A stretch of DNA of 13,051 nt. Source: Planctomycetota bacterium (GTDB taxonomy: Bacteria > JAJVIF01 > JAPKYR01). Position 1 is the stretch's first letter, and each line of letters begins with the position of its first letter. A model generated the notes under the pieces. That model saw only the letters and a program-made list of their open reading frames with translations, searched no databases and was not told where the DNA came from. This document shows positions 1-8,010 of the stretch, piece after piece. The translations under genes were made by a program, and so were the position numbers. The stretch covers positions 1 to 13,051 of the forward strand of contig DAOVJF010000019.1 in NCBI GenBank assembly GCA_030673355.1. Reading direction: 5' to 3'.

Positions 1-1666
1 CGTACGTGCTTAAATCAACGCCGCCCATGGCGTTCGATCCATGGCATCCCGTGCACGTGGGTTCGAAAATGGCTTTAATATCGTTCTCCCATGTAGCTAA
101 TAAAACTGTTTCCAATTCGGGCTCAACCGGCTCAACGACATCGAATTCCATGCTTGAAGCCAGTTCTGTCTCACGAAATTCCCGTGCGGCATTCTCCAGG
201 GTCATCCCGGATGGTGCGCCGTACAAAATCCACTCGTGAACTGCCGTAAACTCGGAGTTGGAAAATTGGCCCGGGTGTCCCCCGGCTCCAATTTTAATAA
301 GGATCGGGCTCTCGTCGGGGGAGGAAAGCCTAATTACGCCTGAATCCATTGTTGAGTAATATGTCCTCAAATCCAGATCGTGAAAAGCGCTTGCCCCGTG
401 GCATTCCGTGCATTTGGCTTCAAGGATCGCCTTTATGTCGCTGGACCAGGTCATCGTGGAAAATTGTCTGATCTGTTCCGGTGTCAGGTTATGCTCTCTT
501 GGTGCACCGCTTAAAATCCAGTCATGGACGATAGCTGCTACCCTGTCGGTAATTCGGTCAGCATGGTTATCATCGCTTAAAATTGCCAGGATTGAGCTTT
601 CATCTGGCGCGCCGGGACTTATCAGGCCTGAATTCATTACGGAATCGTAATCCCGGAGGTTAATTCCCACATCCACAGTATTTTCATGGCACCTTACACA
701 GTTGGTCAGGAACAGATTGGAAAGACACGTTTTCCAGGTGTAAGTGAATGTAACGGAAGCAAGCTCAGGCTGGGAGGTTAAAGGCAGCACAGGTTCAGTT
801 GGCCGGTTCTCGTATGGAGTACTTGTTTCCACAGGCGTGTAAATTGTTGCGTTATCCGATGGTATTACTGTCAGAATGGAGGTCCCTTCGAAGTTCACGA
901 AATATAATGTACACGCAAGGAATATCCCGCAGATGAATAGATATTGCGGAAGGAAAGTATGCCACCATTTAGCAATGAGTGATCTGTCAACAGGATTCAA
1001 TGGCAGTCCGTTTTTTAAGTCGATTGATTCAAGAGGATGCCCGGATCCTGCCGTATCCGGAGACGATGAGGAAGCGGTAATTATCGCGTTCAGGCGTTTC
1101 ATCAGGAAGAAATAAAAATGCCAGACGAGCATTGCCAGGACAGCGAGTACAGCTTCGGCTCCGTGGGCGACTTTTGCCATGGGTATGATTACTCCGGGCA
1201 ACAGCCTGGTGGTTGCTATCGGGTTCAGCATGAAAAAACCCGTCAGAACCATTATGAGCGATCCCCATGTCAATCCCCAGAAAATTGATTTTTCAGAGAA
1301 GCTGTATCTGCTCTCCGATGATTTATCGGGAGAAATCCCAAAGTTGTATTTTAATGCCTGTATAACGGCCTTAAAGTCACGGGCGACAGGTGTGATCGTA
1401 AACGGGTTTTTCCTTATGTATGCCTTGTAATGCGCGGCCCCGATATGAAACAAGATCTCAAGTATGAATATGAAAGCGCAGATGTGGTGAACTGTCCTGA
1501 TAATTTCAATACCGCCGAAGGACTGTATAATCCATTCGGAGAGCAGGGTATGGTAATACATTTGGGACAGCCCTGTAATTGCGAGAAGCAGAAAATTTAC
1601 TGCGAGAATCCAGTGCTCAATCCTATCCGGTAAAGAAAACCTGATGAACATTATCGATCGGTACAT
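1..1666 (-). CDS. Cytochrome b (HydC/FdnI-type, five helices) fused to C-terminal c-type heme domains; 3' end outside window
   Basis: An open reading frame runs from an ATG at 1666 off the left edge (555 residues seen). Residues about 12-220 hold five hydrophobic helices typical of the formate dehydrogenase gamma / Ni,Fe-hydrogenase b-type cytochrome family, with candidate heme-b histidines at H18, H60/H61, H74, H168 and H183. A Pro/Thr/Glu-rich linker follows. Then come at least three repeats of about 95-120 residues, each opening with a single CxxCH: CVRCH (about residue 323), CTECH (419) and CTGCH (538). Each continues with a pattern like L-x-x-Y-x-x-x-M-x-S-G-x-I, then P-D-E-S, then W-I-L-x-G-A-P, as in Planctomycete-cytochrome-C-like domains. 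The protein probably takes quinol electrons through two b hemes and passes them to periplasmic c hemes. The start is one base after the stop of the nonaheme gene, with AAGGGGG as ribosome-binding site inside that gene, so the two are probably translationally linked. The domain calls are strong; the redox direction is inferred. Confidence 0.88.
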   Translation of the reverse strand, partial: MYRSIMFIRFSLPDRIEHWILAVNFLLLAITGLSQMYYHTLLSEWIIQSFGGIEIIRTVHHICAFIFILEILFHIGAAHYKAYIRKNPFTITPVARDFKAVIQALKYNFGISPDKSSESRYSFSEKSIFWGLTWGSLIMVLTGFFMLNPIATTRLLPGVIIPMAKVAHGAEAVLAVLAMLVWHFYFFLMKRLNAIITASSSSPDTAGSGHPLESIDLKNGLPLNPVDRSLIAKWWHTFLPQYLFICGIFLACTLYFVNFEGTSILTVIPSDNATIYTPVETSTPYENRPTEPVLPLTSQPELASVTFTYTWKTCLSNLFLTNCVRCHENTVDVGINLRDYDSVMNSGLISPGAPDESSILAILSDDNHADRITDRVAAIVHDWILSGAPREHNLTPEQIRQFSTMTWSSDIKAILEAKCTECHGASAFHDLDLRTYYSTMDSGVIRLSSPDESPILIKIGAGGHPGQFSNSEFTAVHEWILYGAPSGMTLENAAREFRETELASSMEFDVVEPVEPELETVLLATWENDIKAIFEPTCTGCHGSNAMGGVDLSTY

Positions 1667-1667
1667 A

Positions 1668-2768
1668 TCATAGCCCCCTTTTGAAATTGATTAACTGGCG
1701 AACATAATCTGAAATTGCCAGGACAAGCGATCCGCCGATAAGTATCGGTATTAAAATCCAGTAAATCATCTTGACATAAAAAACCGGGCGTAATTGACCG
1801 GGGCCCGGGTTGTAATGTCCCAACCAGGAATCGGGGAAGTTGGTCGTTGCCTCCGGATGGCATTTCCTGCAGGTTTCGAGAAGGTTCGCTTTCATCACCT
1901 GGCTGTTCGAATCTTCGGGTGAAAGCATGTCATGGACCCCATGGCAATCTATGCAAACCGGTTTGTTGGTTTCCTGGTCGGGGGCGAGATCCTGGAACAA
2001 TGAAACTGTTTTACCGTGGAAGTCGGCTACGTAAGTATCAAAGACATTCGGGTTGATCCCGTAACGGGCCATCATCTCACGGTCGGCATGGCAGTTGGCG
2101 CAGATCTGCGGGGAGAACAGGTGAAACGGGTAGTTCGATGGACCGATTATCTCGTGCGCCCCATGGCAATCGGTGCACGTAGGCACATCCGGGTTGCCTT
2201 CGCCTATCAGGGCGGCTCCATGGATGCTATTTTCATACAGCTCGTTGATTTCCGAATGGCACTTGCTGCATGTCCTTGAAATAAAACTCAAAGCCTCAGT
2301 AGCGATTTCAATGTAGTGATTCCCATGGCAGTCCGTGCATACAGCCACGGCAGGATTACCTTCTGCCAGTGCCATCATATGTACGTTTTTATTGATCTCT
2401 TTAATCTGGTCCGTGTGGCACGTCGTGCAAAACGTGTAATGGCTAATCGAGTAATCCCTGTAATTTAATTCACCGCGCTCTTCGTGCGGGTAACCGGTAG
2501 TGCCGGCATGGCAGAGGGTGCATGCAAATCCCTGTTGGCCATGGACCGACTGGTCGTATGCATCCTTATTCACGTACAGGCTGATTACTTCACCTGATGG
2601 AAATTCCATTTCCAGATTTGGATTTGAGTGGCAGGCAAAGCAAGAATCGTTGTCACCCGATCCTTCAGCGTATACCGGCAGATCAGGTAAAGCCAATCCC
2701 AGTACTGTGGAAAAAAGGAAAAATGCGGATAAATGAAAAGCTAACTTCAAGGCCAATGATGGTTTCAT
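1668..2768 (-). CDS. Membrane-anchored nonaheme c-type cytochrome
   Basis: A 366-residue exported protein. Residues 1-34 form a signal peptide with probable cleavage after V-Y-A34. Nine CxxCH motifs follow in order: CFACH (C43), CTLCH, CTTCH, CTDCH, CSKCH, CTDCH, CANCH, CIDCH and CRKCH, with many extra His residues able to act as distal ligands (for example in CTDCHGNH and CTDCHGAH). A single C-terminal transmembrane helix at about residues 331-352 is followed by a basic tail, so the heme domain should lie in the periplasm anchored to the inner membrane. I chose the ATG at 2768 because GGAG (2775-2778) sits six bases before it; an in-frame ATG at 2780 has no such site. The gene is followed after one base by the b-type cytochrome. 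Nine c hemes plus a HydC/FdnI partner recalls Geobacter CbcL, in which both parts are one polypeptide. Heme count is read directly; the electron-transfer role is inferred. Confidence 0.92.
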   Translation of the reverse strand: MKPSLALKLAFHLSAFFLFSTVLGLALPDLPVYAEGSGDNDSCFACHSNPNLEMEFPSGEVISLYVNKDAYDQSVHGQQGFACTLCHAGTTGYPHEERGELNYRDYSISHYTFCTTCHTDQIKEINKNVHMMALAEGNPAVAVCTDCHGNHYIEIATEALSFISRTCSKCHSEINELYENSIHGAALIGEGNPDVPTCTDCHGAHEIIGPSNYPFHLFSPQICANCHADREMMARYGINPNVFDTYVADFHGKTVSLFQDLAPDQETNKPVCIDCHGVHDMLSPEDSNSQVMKANLLETCRKCHPEATTNFPDSWLGHYNPGPGQLRPVFYVKMIYWILIPILIGGSLVLAISDYVRQLINFKRGL

Positions 2769-2837
2769 GATCAACTCCATGTCTCTGAATCAGGTTAGAC
2801 TACTGACATTGATAGATTGAATGGTTCTTAGGGTCGC

Positions 2838-2868
2838 ATTATACATCTATTAGGTGCCTGCTTGTGAA
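2838..2868 (-). promoter_or_regulatory. Candidate sigma70-like promoter of the cytochrome operon
   Basis: On the minus strand TTCACA (2868-2863, five of six matches to TTGACA) lies 19 bases before a perfect TATAAT (2843-2838). Transcription would start near 2831, giving a leader of about 60 bases before the ATG at 2768. The spacer is slightly long and the housekeeping consensus of this organism is unknown. Confidence 0.45.
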
Positions 2869-2977
2869 AAATATCGTATTCTCCTTATTAATCTGCCTGT
2901 TCTCATCTTTCCGGTAAAAAATACTTTTAAAATGACTTGATGTCAACATCCATAAACTATTTGATGATAAAAAGTAT

Positions 2978-2990
2978 ATTCATAATGAAT
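2978..2990. repeat. Perfect 13-bp palindrome, possible operator
   Basis: ATTCAT-A-ATGAAT is a perfect 6-1-6 inverted repeat about 75 bases upstream of the candidate -35 of the rightward gene and about 110 bases upstream of that of the leftward operon. In AT-rich DNA such a short palindrome can occur by chance, so its function is uncertain. Confidence 0.3.
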
Positions 2991-3064
2991 GATTTACAGA
3001 TACAGTCAGTTTTGGTGAAATTCTTTTCCTGGCATGTCAGACATAAAAGAGTCACATAATATCC

Positions 3065-3092
3065 TTGCCCTTCTGTGGGGTAATTATATAAT
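3065..3092 (+). promoter_or_regulatory. Candidate promoter of the repeat-protein gene
   Basis: TTGCCC (3065-3070, four of six matches) and a perfect TATAAT (3087-3092) are separated by 16 bases. The predicted start near 3099 leaves a leader of about 33 bases that contains the ribosome-binding site GGAG (3122-3125), six bases before the ATG at 3132. Confidence 0.5.
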
Positions 3093-3131
3093 ATTCCCTC
3101 ATCACAAATCCTTTCCCAAACGGAGAAAATC

Positions 3132-6100
3132 ATGAATACCGGAAAATTTTCAATTTTCATGCACCTGGTCATTATCGGCTTTATGCTGTTTGTCGGAAGT
3201 GCCCATGCTCAAACACCCGATCCCGATGAAATTGTTATTCCCGATAAATGGGTCGGGACATACATCGCCGATGAGATCGCCGCGATCGAGCGTGCGTTGT
3301 GGGCGGGAAACCTGACCCTTGAGGATTTGGATTTCCGTAAGGACTTCACTCATGGGTACGAGTGCTTCCCGATTGTCAGGGAATGGCTTGCGCATCCAAT
3401 GGAGATCGCCCCGGATATGGATGGGATAATTTCGGGAATCGATCTTGTGACCCAAAGCGTGCCAAGCCCGATTTCCGAAGTCTTAACATGCCTTTCATAT
3501 TATCCATTGGCTGAGGAAATCGACCTGAATGAAATTATGATTTCCGGCGACAATTTTTCCGATCTGTTGGGTCCTGTGGAACCGGGCCCGTCCGGGCTGT
3601 TTGAATCGCTTGATTCTCTCGTGCAATCAGGGAGTCAGGCAGATATTCCCCATGGTGAGTTGGAGATGCTAAGACAGTTCATGCCCCGGCAATTGAGCTG
3701 GCATGATGTATTTGAGTCACCTTACGATGATGAATATGTTGAATCAATGGGAGAACTTCTAGAGGAAAGGTCAGAGGAATTTCTTTACGAATTAATGTCA
3801 GAGATACAAATTGAAGTGTTAGCGACATCTTACAGGAGTTCATGTCCGGACCCGCGCGGCTGGCTCGACGAGTTACCACGGAGTACATGGCCGCGTATCA
3901 GGCCTGAAATTATCGAAACCGAATCTGGGAGAATAGGTATTGGATCGCGATTCGATGATGTCTGGGAAGGCGATTTCGTTGTTCTTATCGATCCCGGCGG
4001 TGATGATCATTACATCAATTGCAGAATCGGTGCCGCATACGGAACCGAAGGCAATCGTTACGGCTACTTTGTCGACCTCGGCGGCGATGATTTCTATGAC
4101 TGCGGCGATGTCGATATCACTCTCGGAGCAGCAGTGCTCGGTGTCGCGGCATTTTATGATTTAGGGCAGGGGAACGACCGTTATGTCGGAGGAAGCTGTA
4201 CACTTGGGGCAGCGATGTGTGGGATCGCGACATTCTACGACGACGGCGGTTCCGATACTTATGAAGGCAAGGTTTACTCCCAGGGCGCTGCGGGATTCGG
4301 AATCGGTGTTATGGTCGATGATTCAGTGCAGGCCCCGCCCGAGCTGTCAACCGATGAGGGAACTCCCGACCCGGTAGAGATCGGGCAGTTCGATAACGAC
4401 CATTATTATGCCTGGACCAATTCACAGGCGTTCGCCCGTACACTCGGATTCGCGATCTGCTCGAACAAACGCGGCAATGAAATTTACGAAGCCGGCGGGG
4501 TTTACCTTCACGCACCATTATTCGCCGACCGCTACCAGTCATTCTCGCAGGGATTCGCGATAGGAGAACGCGGGATAGATTATGCCGGTGGAATTGCCCT
4601 GATTGTCGATTACGATGGAAACGATCGGTATCTTGGCGACATCTATAACCAGGGAGTCGGGTACTGGTATTCGGCCGGACTTGTTTACGATGGCGGCGGG
4701 AACGACACGTACGAGATGACCCAGTACGGGCAGGGGTCGGGGATACATCTCGCGGTCGGCGGATTGATCGATGTCGGCGGAAACGACAGCTACACGATGC
4801 ATAACGGGCTGGGAACCGGTGGAAGCCATGATTACGCGGCATCGGTACTCCACGACAGGGGTGGAAACGACCAGTATTTCGGAAACACATCGTGCAACGG
4901 AGGCTCCCTTACAAACAGCGCGGTGATATTTATCGACAGAACCGGAAACGATACGTATGCCGGACGTCGCAGCGGTGGGATTAATTTCGGACGGCCCGCG
5001 CGCGGTTTCACGAGTATTGGAGTGCTTGTCGATCTCGACGGGCAGGACGATTACCTCGGGATTATGGACAATGGCATGCTCTGGAGCCACACAGGCACCG
5101 GTGTCGGATGGGACATCATTCCCCCGCCAGTTCCCGAGGGCGAAGAGGAATCCGCACCGGTTGATGACAGGGGAGGGCTTGGTGAGGATGTTTCTCTTCC
5201 CGATGTGATAAGTTACGAAGGTGAAATAACGCAGGAAGTTTTCGATGAGCTGTGGGAGATTTCGATACGCTGGGAAGTCGGTGATAATCGGTTTATCGTA
5301 CCTCACGCTCGAGATCGTATTATTGAGTTTGGACCGGAAGTTCTTCCGTATCTCTCGGGTAAGTTCGACAACATGAACAGCGGTCTCGCGATCAGGGCGT
5401 TTGATTATATCCTGACCGAACTCCTGGAAATTGACCGCGATGGTGTGGTCGACATCGTGAGGGAGAATCTCGAATGCGACGAGGAAATCAGCATCAGGAC
5501 AGCGCTTGCTGAGATCAGCACCCACAAATTAACGGAGCTCGAAACCAGTGTGGCTGGAATTCTCCTCAATCCCGATCCCGCCATGCAGCGTCGGGCGATC
5601 GCAGTTATCGGTGCGCTCGAATCACATGCCGCGGATGATTTACTCATACAGAACCTGTTGGCCGTCGATGATGAAGCTCTGATCAAGGTCAGCATGGAGA
5701 CCCTGTTCGGTCTGAAAGTAAATTTCTGGGATATGTATCGCCCGCTCCTGGATCACCCGTATATCAGCGTTCGTGAAACTTTGATCGGGAAGCTCGCGGC
5801 GAACACGGAATTTTTTGAAGGTGAATTGTACGAGGAACTTTACTGGGAGGCGGGCATGTCGGTGATGTCGTATGTCATTCCCGATCTCAGCACACGCGCG
5901 TTGCGGTCGGTGCTGAAGGTTTTTGCCACAAGCGACCTTGGCCCGAAGGATCCGCGTACGGTCTCGGCGATTTCGATTCTCCTGGAAGACGATGACTGGG
6001 GTGTACGTGCTGACGCGGTACGGTTAGTACATCACTGGCAGGAGATGTCGATAGAGCCGGAGGTGGTTGAATCGGATGAGGGGGAGGAAGAAGCAGGTGT

Positions 6101-6218
6101 TGAGATTGATTATGAGGAAATAGCGGAGTTGATTCAGCCATTGCTCGTACAGTTGGAGGATATGCGCGAGACAGAGACGGATCCGTACGTGTTGTTTGTT
6201 TTGAATGACGAAGTATAG
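3132..6218 (+). CDS. Large exported protein with GG(N/D)DxY beta-repeats and C-terminal HEAT-like repeats, function unknown
   Basis: A 1028-residue protein of no named family that I recognise. Residues 1-26 form a signal peptide with a clear cleavage site (A-H-A26/Q27). Residues 27-280 are mixed and mostly acidic. Residues about 282-651 hold roughly twelve units of 26-31 residues, each with two hydrophobic residues, then D-x-G-G-(N/D)-D-x-Y, then a Gly/Ala-rich stretch such as GAAxxGxx or QGxG. Units five and six are longer and carry insertions. The pattern suggests a stacked beta-solenoid with Asp-rich, possibly Ca2+-binding, turns, but it is not the RTX nonapeptide array. After a Pro/Glu linker, residues about 690-985 are helical repeats of HEAT type (for example E-V-L-P-Y-L, then I-R-A-F-D-Y-I). 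A very acidic segment near residue 985 precedes the C-terminus. The ATG is supported by GGAG six bases upstream. It is probably periplasmic or cell-surface; the solenoid and HEAT fold calls are inferred from repeat pattern alone. Confidence 0.85.
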   Translation: MNTGKFSIFMHLVIIGFMLFVGSAHAQTPDPDEIVIPDKWVGTYIADEIAAIERALWAGNLTLEDLDFRKDFTHGYECFPIVREWLAHPMEIAPDMDGIISGIDLVTQSVPSPISEVLTCLSYYPLAEEIDLNEIMISGDNFSDLLGPVEPGPSGLFESLDSLVQSGSQADIPHGELEMLRQFMPRQLSWHDVFESPYDDEYVESMGELLEERSEEFLYELMSEIQIEVLATSYRSSCPDPRGWLDELPRSTWPRIRPEIIETESGRIGIGSRFDDVWEGDFVVLIDPGGDDHYINCRIGAAYGTEGNRYGYFVDLGGDDFYDCGDVDITLGAAVLGVAAFYDLGQGNDRYVGGSCTLGAAMCGIATFYDDGGSDTYEGKVYSQGAAGFGIGVMVDDSVQAPPELSTDEGTPDPVEIGQFDNDHYYAWTNSQAFARTLGFAICSNKRGNEIYEAGGVYLHAPLFADRYQSFSQGFAIGERGIDYAGGIALIVDYDGNDRYLGDIYNQGVGYWYSAGLVYDGGGNDTYEMTQYGQGSGIHLAVGGLIDVGGNDSYTMHNGLGTGGSHDYAASVLHDRGGNDQYFGNTSCNGGSLTNSAVIFIDRTGNDTYAGRRSGGINFGRPARGFTSIGVLVDLDGQDDYLGIMDNGMLWSHTGTGVGWDIIPPPVPEGEEESAPVDDRGGLGEDVSLPDVISYEGEITQEVFDELWEISIRWEVGDNRFIVPHARDRIIEFGPEVLPYLSGKFDNMNSGLAIRAFDYILTELLEIDRDGVVDIVRENLECDEEISIRTALAEISTHKLTELETSVAGILLNPDPAMQRRAIAVIGALESHAADDLLIQNLLAVDDEALIKVSMETLFGLKVNFWDMYRPLLDHPYISVRETLIGKLAANTEFFEGELYEELYWEAGMSVMSYVIPDLSTRALRSVLKVFATSDLGPKDPRTVSAISILLEDDDWGVRADAVRLVHHWQEMSIEPEVVESDEGEEEAGVEIDYEEIAELIQPLLVQLEDMRETETDPYVLFVLNDEV
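3975..5084 (+). repeat. Protein-level tandem repeats (about 12 units, GG(N/D)DxY motif)
   Basis: Within the large gene, residues 282-651 repeat with a period of about 26-31 residues. Clear copies include D-P-G-G-D-D-H-Y, D-L-G-G-D-D-F-Y, D-L-G-Q-G-N-D-R-Y, D-D-G-G-S-D-T-Y, D-Y-D-G-N-D-R-Y, D-G-G-G-N-D-T-Y, D-V-G-G-N-D-S-Y, D-R-G-G-N-D-Q-Y, D-R-T-G-N-D-T-Y and D-L-D-G-Q-D-D-Y. The underlying DNA has diverged, so the duplications are old and not a simple nucleotide satellite. Confidence 0.8.
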
Positions 6219-6297
6219 ACATTGAAACAACATGCGCTTGAATCGTATGGCATGGTGGATGTCACGATGTTTATAGCTTAAAAGTAACAGTACAGTG

Positions 6298-6303
6298 TAT
6301 AAT
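6298..6303 (+). promoter_or_regulatory. Candidate -10 element of nadE, possible leaderless start
   Basis: A perfect TATAAT lies 11 bases before the nadE ATG at 6315. Transcription starting about seven bases downstream would leave a leader of only a few bases, and there is no Shine-Dalgarno sequence before the ATG. No good -35 hexamer is visible, so the call is tentative. Confidence 0.4.
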
Positions 6304-6314
6304 TCCATCCACAC

Positions 6315-8006
6315 ATGAAAATCACTATCGCACAGCTTAATCCGATGATCGGGGATACGCCGGGGAATCTTCAGAAACTGGCTGAGGGACTGAGGATAGC
6401 GAAGGAAGATGATTCCGACCTTCTCGTGCTGTCGGAGCTTTACCTGGTTGGGTATCCGCCGAGAGATTTGCTTGAACGTAAATGGTTCATCGATCGCTCC
6501 AAAGATGCGATTGTCGATCTTCTCGCGCTTTCCACTAAATTTCCCGAAATAGGGATTCTTGTCGGTTGTCCTACTGAAACCGGAAAACCGACCGGTCGCG
6601 GACTGTACAATTCGGCATTGCTTATAGAGGATGGCGAAATTCTTTTCACCCAGCACAAATCTTTATTGCCGACGTACGACGTTTTCGATGAGGGACGGTA
6701 TTTTGAACCGGTTCCGGCTACGATTAAATACGAGGGTGATACCTTGATCCCCGGAATCAAGGTTTTCAAATACAAAGGTGAAACGCTCGGGATTTCAATC
6801 TGCGAGGACGCATGGAACGATCCCGAACTCTGGGATAAACGCCTTTACGATTTCGACCCGATCGAAGCCCTTGCAAAAATGGGTGCTACATTACTCATTA
6901 ATATCTCTGCATCACCCTATGATGTTGGGAAAGACACCGTACGCTTCCGGATCGTTTCAAACCACGCGGGCAAGCATAAGCTCCCGTTTATTTTCGTAAA
7001 CCAGGTCGGCGCGAACGATGAATTAATTTTCGATGGTGTTTCAATCTGTGTCGATCGTGATGGAAATCCGTTTGAAATTTTCCCGCCGTTCGTTGAGAAG
7101 ATTCAAACTGTGGACACTGAAACCGCGGGAGTGCGCGAGCCATATATTCCGGACGGGCAAATTGCATCTTCCCACGACGCATTGGTGCTGGGAATTCGGG
7201 ACTACTTTAAAAAATGCGGATTTTCAAAAGCACTGGTCGGGCTTTCGGGCGGGATAGATTCGGCGGTGACAATCGCGCTCGCTGTGAGTGCCCTGGGTCC
7301 GGAAAATTGCATGGGCATAACCATGCCTTCGCCGTATTCATCGAATATCAGTGCGGAATTGTCGGAAAACCTGGCTTCCAATCTTGGTATCCGCTTCGAG
7401 GATATTCCGATTTCAGATGTATACAAATCTTTTAAGGATTCACTGGCAGAAGTACTGGAAATTAAATCTCCCGATGAAATCGATGTCGCGCTTGAAAATA
7501 TCCAGGCACGGACTCGGGGAACGATGTTAATGGCTGTATCCAATAAACTTGGTTACATGGTTCTGGCCACGGGAAACAAGTCCGAACTTGCGGTCGGATA
7601 CTGCACTCTTTACGGCGACATGGTTGGCGGGATTTGTGTTCTGGCTGACGTTCCGAAAACAATGGTTTACGAAATCGCGGATTATATTAATCGTGAGAAG
7701 GAAATAATCCCGGTAGATATCATCAAGCGGGCACCATCTGCCGAACTCAGGCCGAATCAAAAGGACCAGGACATCCTCCCGCCGTACCCTGTACTCGATG
7801 AAATCCTGGAATTATATATTGATGACGGAAAATCAATTGAGGAAATTATCGAAAAAGGCATCGATGAAAAAACCGTACGGTGGGTGGTCCGGGCAGTGCG
7901 GCGAAACGAGTACAAACGTCGCCAGGCTGCACCAGGATTGAAAATTACTTCGAAAGCATTTGGGTTGGGAAGGCGTATGGCGATCGCCGCGCGGTATGAG
8001 TTGTGA
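6315..8006 (+). CDS. nadE: Glutamine-dependent NAD+ synthetase
   Basis: A 563-residue two-domain enzyme that makes NAD+ from deamido-NAD+, ATP and glutamine, the last step of NAD biosynthesis. Residues 1 to about 270 are the nitrilase-type glutaminase domain with the catalytic triad E41 (S-E-L-Y-L-V-G-Y), K115 (H-K-S-L-L-P) and C163 (G-I-S-I-C-E-D-A-W), which frees ammonia from glutamine. Residues about 280-563 are the synthetase domain with the ATP pyrophosphatase P-loop S-G-G-I-D-S at 311-316 and the T-L-Y-G-D-M-V-G-G segment. Length and order match full-length glutamine-dependent forms. The N-terminus M-K-I-T-I-A-Q-L-N-P is typical of the family, so the start is secure even though no ribosome-binding site precedes it. 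The gene stands alone and ends four bases from a convergent gene. All key residues are present; a cytoplasmic housekeeping enzyme. Confidence 0.97.
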   Translation: MKITIAQLNPMIGDTPGNLQKLAEGLRIAKEDDSDLLVLSELYLVGYPPRDLLERKWFIDRSKDAIVDLLALSTKFPEIGILVGCPTETGKPTGRGLYNSALLIEDGEILFTQHKSLLPTYDVFDEGRYFEPVPATIKYEGDTLIPGIKVFKYKGETLGISICEDAWNDPELWDKRLYDFDPIEALAKMGATLLINISASPYDVGKDTVRFRIVSNHAGKHKLPFIFVNQVGANDELIFDGVSICVDRDGNPFEIFPPFVEKIQTVDTETAGVREPYIPDGQIASSHDALVLGIRDYFKKCGFSKALVGLSGGIDSAVTIALAVSALGPENCMGITMPSPYSSNISAELSENLASNLGIRFEDIPISDVYKSFKDSLAEVLEIKSPDEIDVALENIQARTRGTMLMAVSNKLGYMVLATGNKSELAVGYCTLYGDMVGGICVLADVPKTMVYEIADYINREKEIIPVDIIKRAPSAELRPNQKDQDILPPYPVLDEILELYIDDGKSIEEIIEKGIDEKTVRWVVRAVRRNEYKRRQAAPGLKITSKAFGLGRRMAIAARYEL

Positions 8007-8010
8007 GTAA

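Larger units (their letters stand above)
2781..3131. other. Divergent intergenic region (351 bp)
   Basis: AT-rich DNA between the leftward cytochrome operon and the rightward repeat-protein gene. It holds candidate promoters for both directions, a perfect 13-bp palindrome at 2978-2990, and a shorter inverted repeat GATGT-CA-ACATC at 2939-2950. I see no convincing protein-coding frame, RNA gene or terminator. A short leftward frame at 2957-3172 overlaps the start of the neighbouring gene and resembles no protein I know. Confidence 0.6.

Noticed and set aside
2769..2780. Upstream ATG at 2780 as start of the nonaheme cytochrome
   Set aside because: GGAG at 2775-2778 overlaps that start region and is well placed for the ATG at 2768, which also gives a normal signal peptide.
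2939..2950. Short inverted repeat GATGT-CA-ACATC as an operator
   Set aside because: Five-bp arms are too short to separate from chance in a 351-bp AT-rich region. It is noted only in the intergenic entry.
3975..5084. RTX (hemolysin-type Ca2+-binding) repeats
   Set aside because: RTX arrays are tandem nonapeptides G-G-x-G-x-D-x-(L/I/V/F)-x. Here the GG(N/D)DxY motif occurs once per 26-31 residues and no nonapeptide tandem is seen. Ca2+ binding remains only a possibility.
4539..5525. Long antisense open frame (328 residues) inside the repeat-protein gene, and another at 4309-4890
   Set aside because: Both lie opposite a well-supported gene with signal peptide, ribosome-binding site and clear protein repeats. 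They are Arg/Ser/His-rich with no recognisable domain, as expected from the codon bias of the sense strand.
6231..6249. Hairpin CATGCG/CGTATG after the repeat-protein gene as a terminator
   Set aside because: The stem is only six pairs with one G-T wobble and has no following T-run, so it does not support an intrinsic terminator.
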